Of a stretch of 64,000 nucleotides of DNA, positions 63,726 through 64,000 are shown in pieces. Made by a program: the position numbers and the translations under genes. Origin of the DNA: Solimicrobium silvestre (GTDB lineage: Bacteria; Pseudomonadota; Gammaproteobacteria; Burkholderiales; Burkholderiaceae_D). The notes under the pieces were generated by a model. It was not told where the DNA came from and made no database searches. It saw only the letters and a list, made by a program, of their open reading frames with translations. Positions within the stretch are counted from its first letter, which is position 1, and each line of letters starts with the position of its first letter. Location of the stretch: the NCBI RefSeq assembly GCF_002976435.1, contig NZ_PUGF01000013.1:1-64000 (forward strand), in the 5' to 3' direction.

Positions 63726-64000
63726 ACCCGTTTCAGTACAGCCGCGCACAGTCGATAGATCAGGCAATTCAGTCAATCCGCGCAGCAGATGGCGGCAATG
63801 CGCGATTTATTGCAGGCGGCACCAATTTGCTCGACCTGATGAAAATGAATGTCGAGCAACCTGGCCAATTGATCGACATCAATTACTTGCCCTTGTCCGA
63901 ACTCCATATCGACAACACCATGCTGTCCATCGGTGCATTGGCGCGTATGAGCGATGTGGCTGCGAACACCGAAGTTGCGCGCCGGTTTCCGGTGATAGCG
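63722..64000 (+). CDS. paoB: FAD-binding subunit of aldehyde oxidase (PaoB-like), cut by window edge
   Basis: The visible 93 codons open MNPFQYSRAQSIDQAIQSI and contain FIAGGTNLLDLMKMNV and LSIGALARMSDVA, the FAD-binding domain of molybdenum hydroxylase medium subunits. It follows paoA with an ATGA overlap; the large molybdopterin subunit is expected just outside the window. Confidence 0.92.
   Translation, partial: MNPFQYSRAQSIDQAIQSIRAADGGNARFIAGGTNLLDLMKMNVEQPGQLIDINYLPLSELHIDNTMLSIGALARMSDVAANTEVARRFPVIA

Overview
The window looks like chromosome of a moderately AT-rich betaproteobacterium of the order Burkholderiales, most like Oxalobacteraceae (Undibacterium or Herminiimonas relatives). 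The basis is the protein content and the pgk-pyk-fba-purE-purC-sua5 order, the azlCD pair, the four-gene yheT cluster and the waaA / tolC / rhodanese / pcm neighbourhood, all familiar from that order. I could not run a search, so the genus is an inference.

Layout. 1-2.0 kb is an accessory patch: the 5' end of an IS1182-type transposase, then four small minus-strand genes (two of unknown family, an RDD membrane protein, a small membrane protein) with a GTGCCG-containing motif in their spacers. 2.6-5.1 kb carries an AAA-type ATPase and DAHP synthase, the latter preceded by an apparent Phe/Tyr leader-peptide attenuator. 5.2-12.1 kb is housekeeping and small metabolic genes (elaA, lipoprotein, msrA, moaC, bepA, the yheT cluster, azlCD). 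12.5-19.3 kb is lower glycolysis plus purine genes and sua5, with purK absent and repeats in its usual place. 19.3-20.1 kb is a type II toxin-antitoxin pair with a promoter inside a palindrome. 20.1-29.1 kb holds a TPR-GGDEF protein, an M13 peptidase, a cystine-type symporter coupled to a CoA-disulfide-reductase-like flavoprotein, and an MFS transporter. 29.3-31.3 kb holds three tandem paralogous secreted proteins with very charged tails. 31.3-36.9 kb is an mksFEB condensin operon continuing into a flavin reductase and a SemiSWEET gene.

37.4-50.7 kb mixes membrane and secreted proteins: an unknown membrane protein, a carboxylesterase lipoprotein, a glutathione peroxidase with a glycosyltransferase, a persulfide-dioxygenase-like MBL protein, a TIKI/ChaN-like protein, a TPR protein, a DUF4265-like membrane protein and an S46 dipeptidyl-peptidase. 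A roughly 225-bp inverted-repeat element resembling a MITE lies at 47.75 kb. 50.9-52.9 kb is a divergent quinone-oxidoreductase / LysR pair with richer GC. 53.1-60.4 kb is waaA, a peptide-modification-like cluster (small protein, GNAT fused to a C39-like peptidase that is now broken, RLAN-RimK ATP-grasp ligase), tolC, rhodanese and pcm. 60.4-64 kb has a TetR regulator, a catalase-like protein and the start of a molybdenum aldehyde oxidase operon whose iron-sulfur subunit carries an extra redoxin domain.

The best candidates for something undescribed are the attenuator in front of DAHP synthase (4.93-5.11 kb), the condensin operon extended by a flavin reductase and SemiSWEET without a JetD/MksG nuclease, the small protein / GNAT-C39 / RimK cluster with a deletion that removes the peptidase Cys, and the triplicated charged-tail proteins with a captured SemiSWEET fragment. 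I found no tRNA, rRNA, CRISPR array or prophage.
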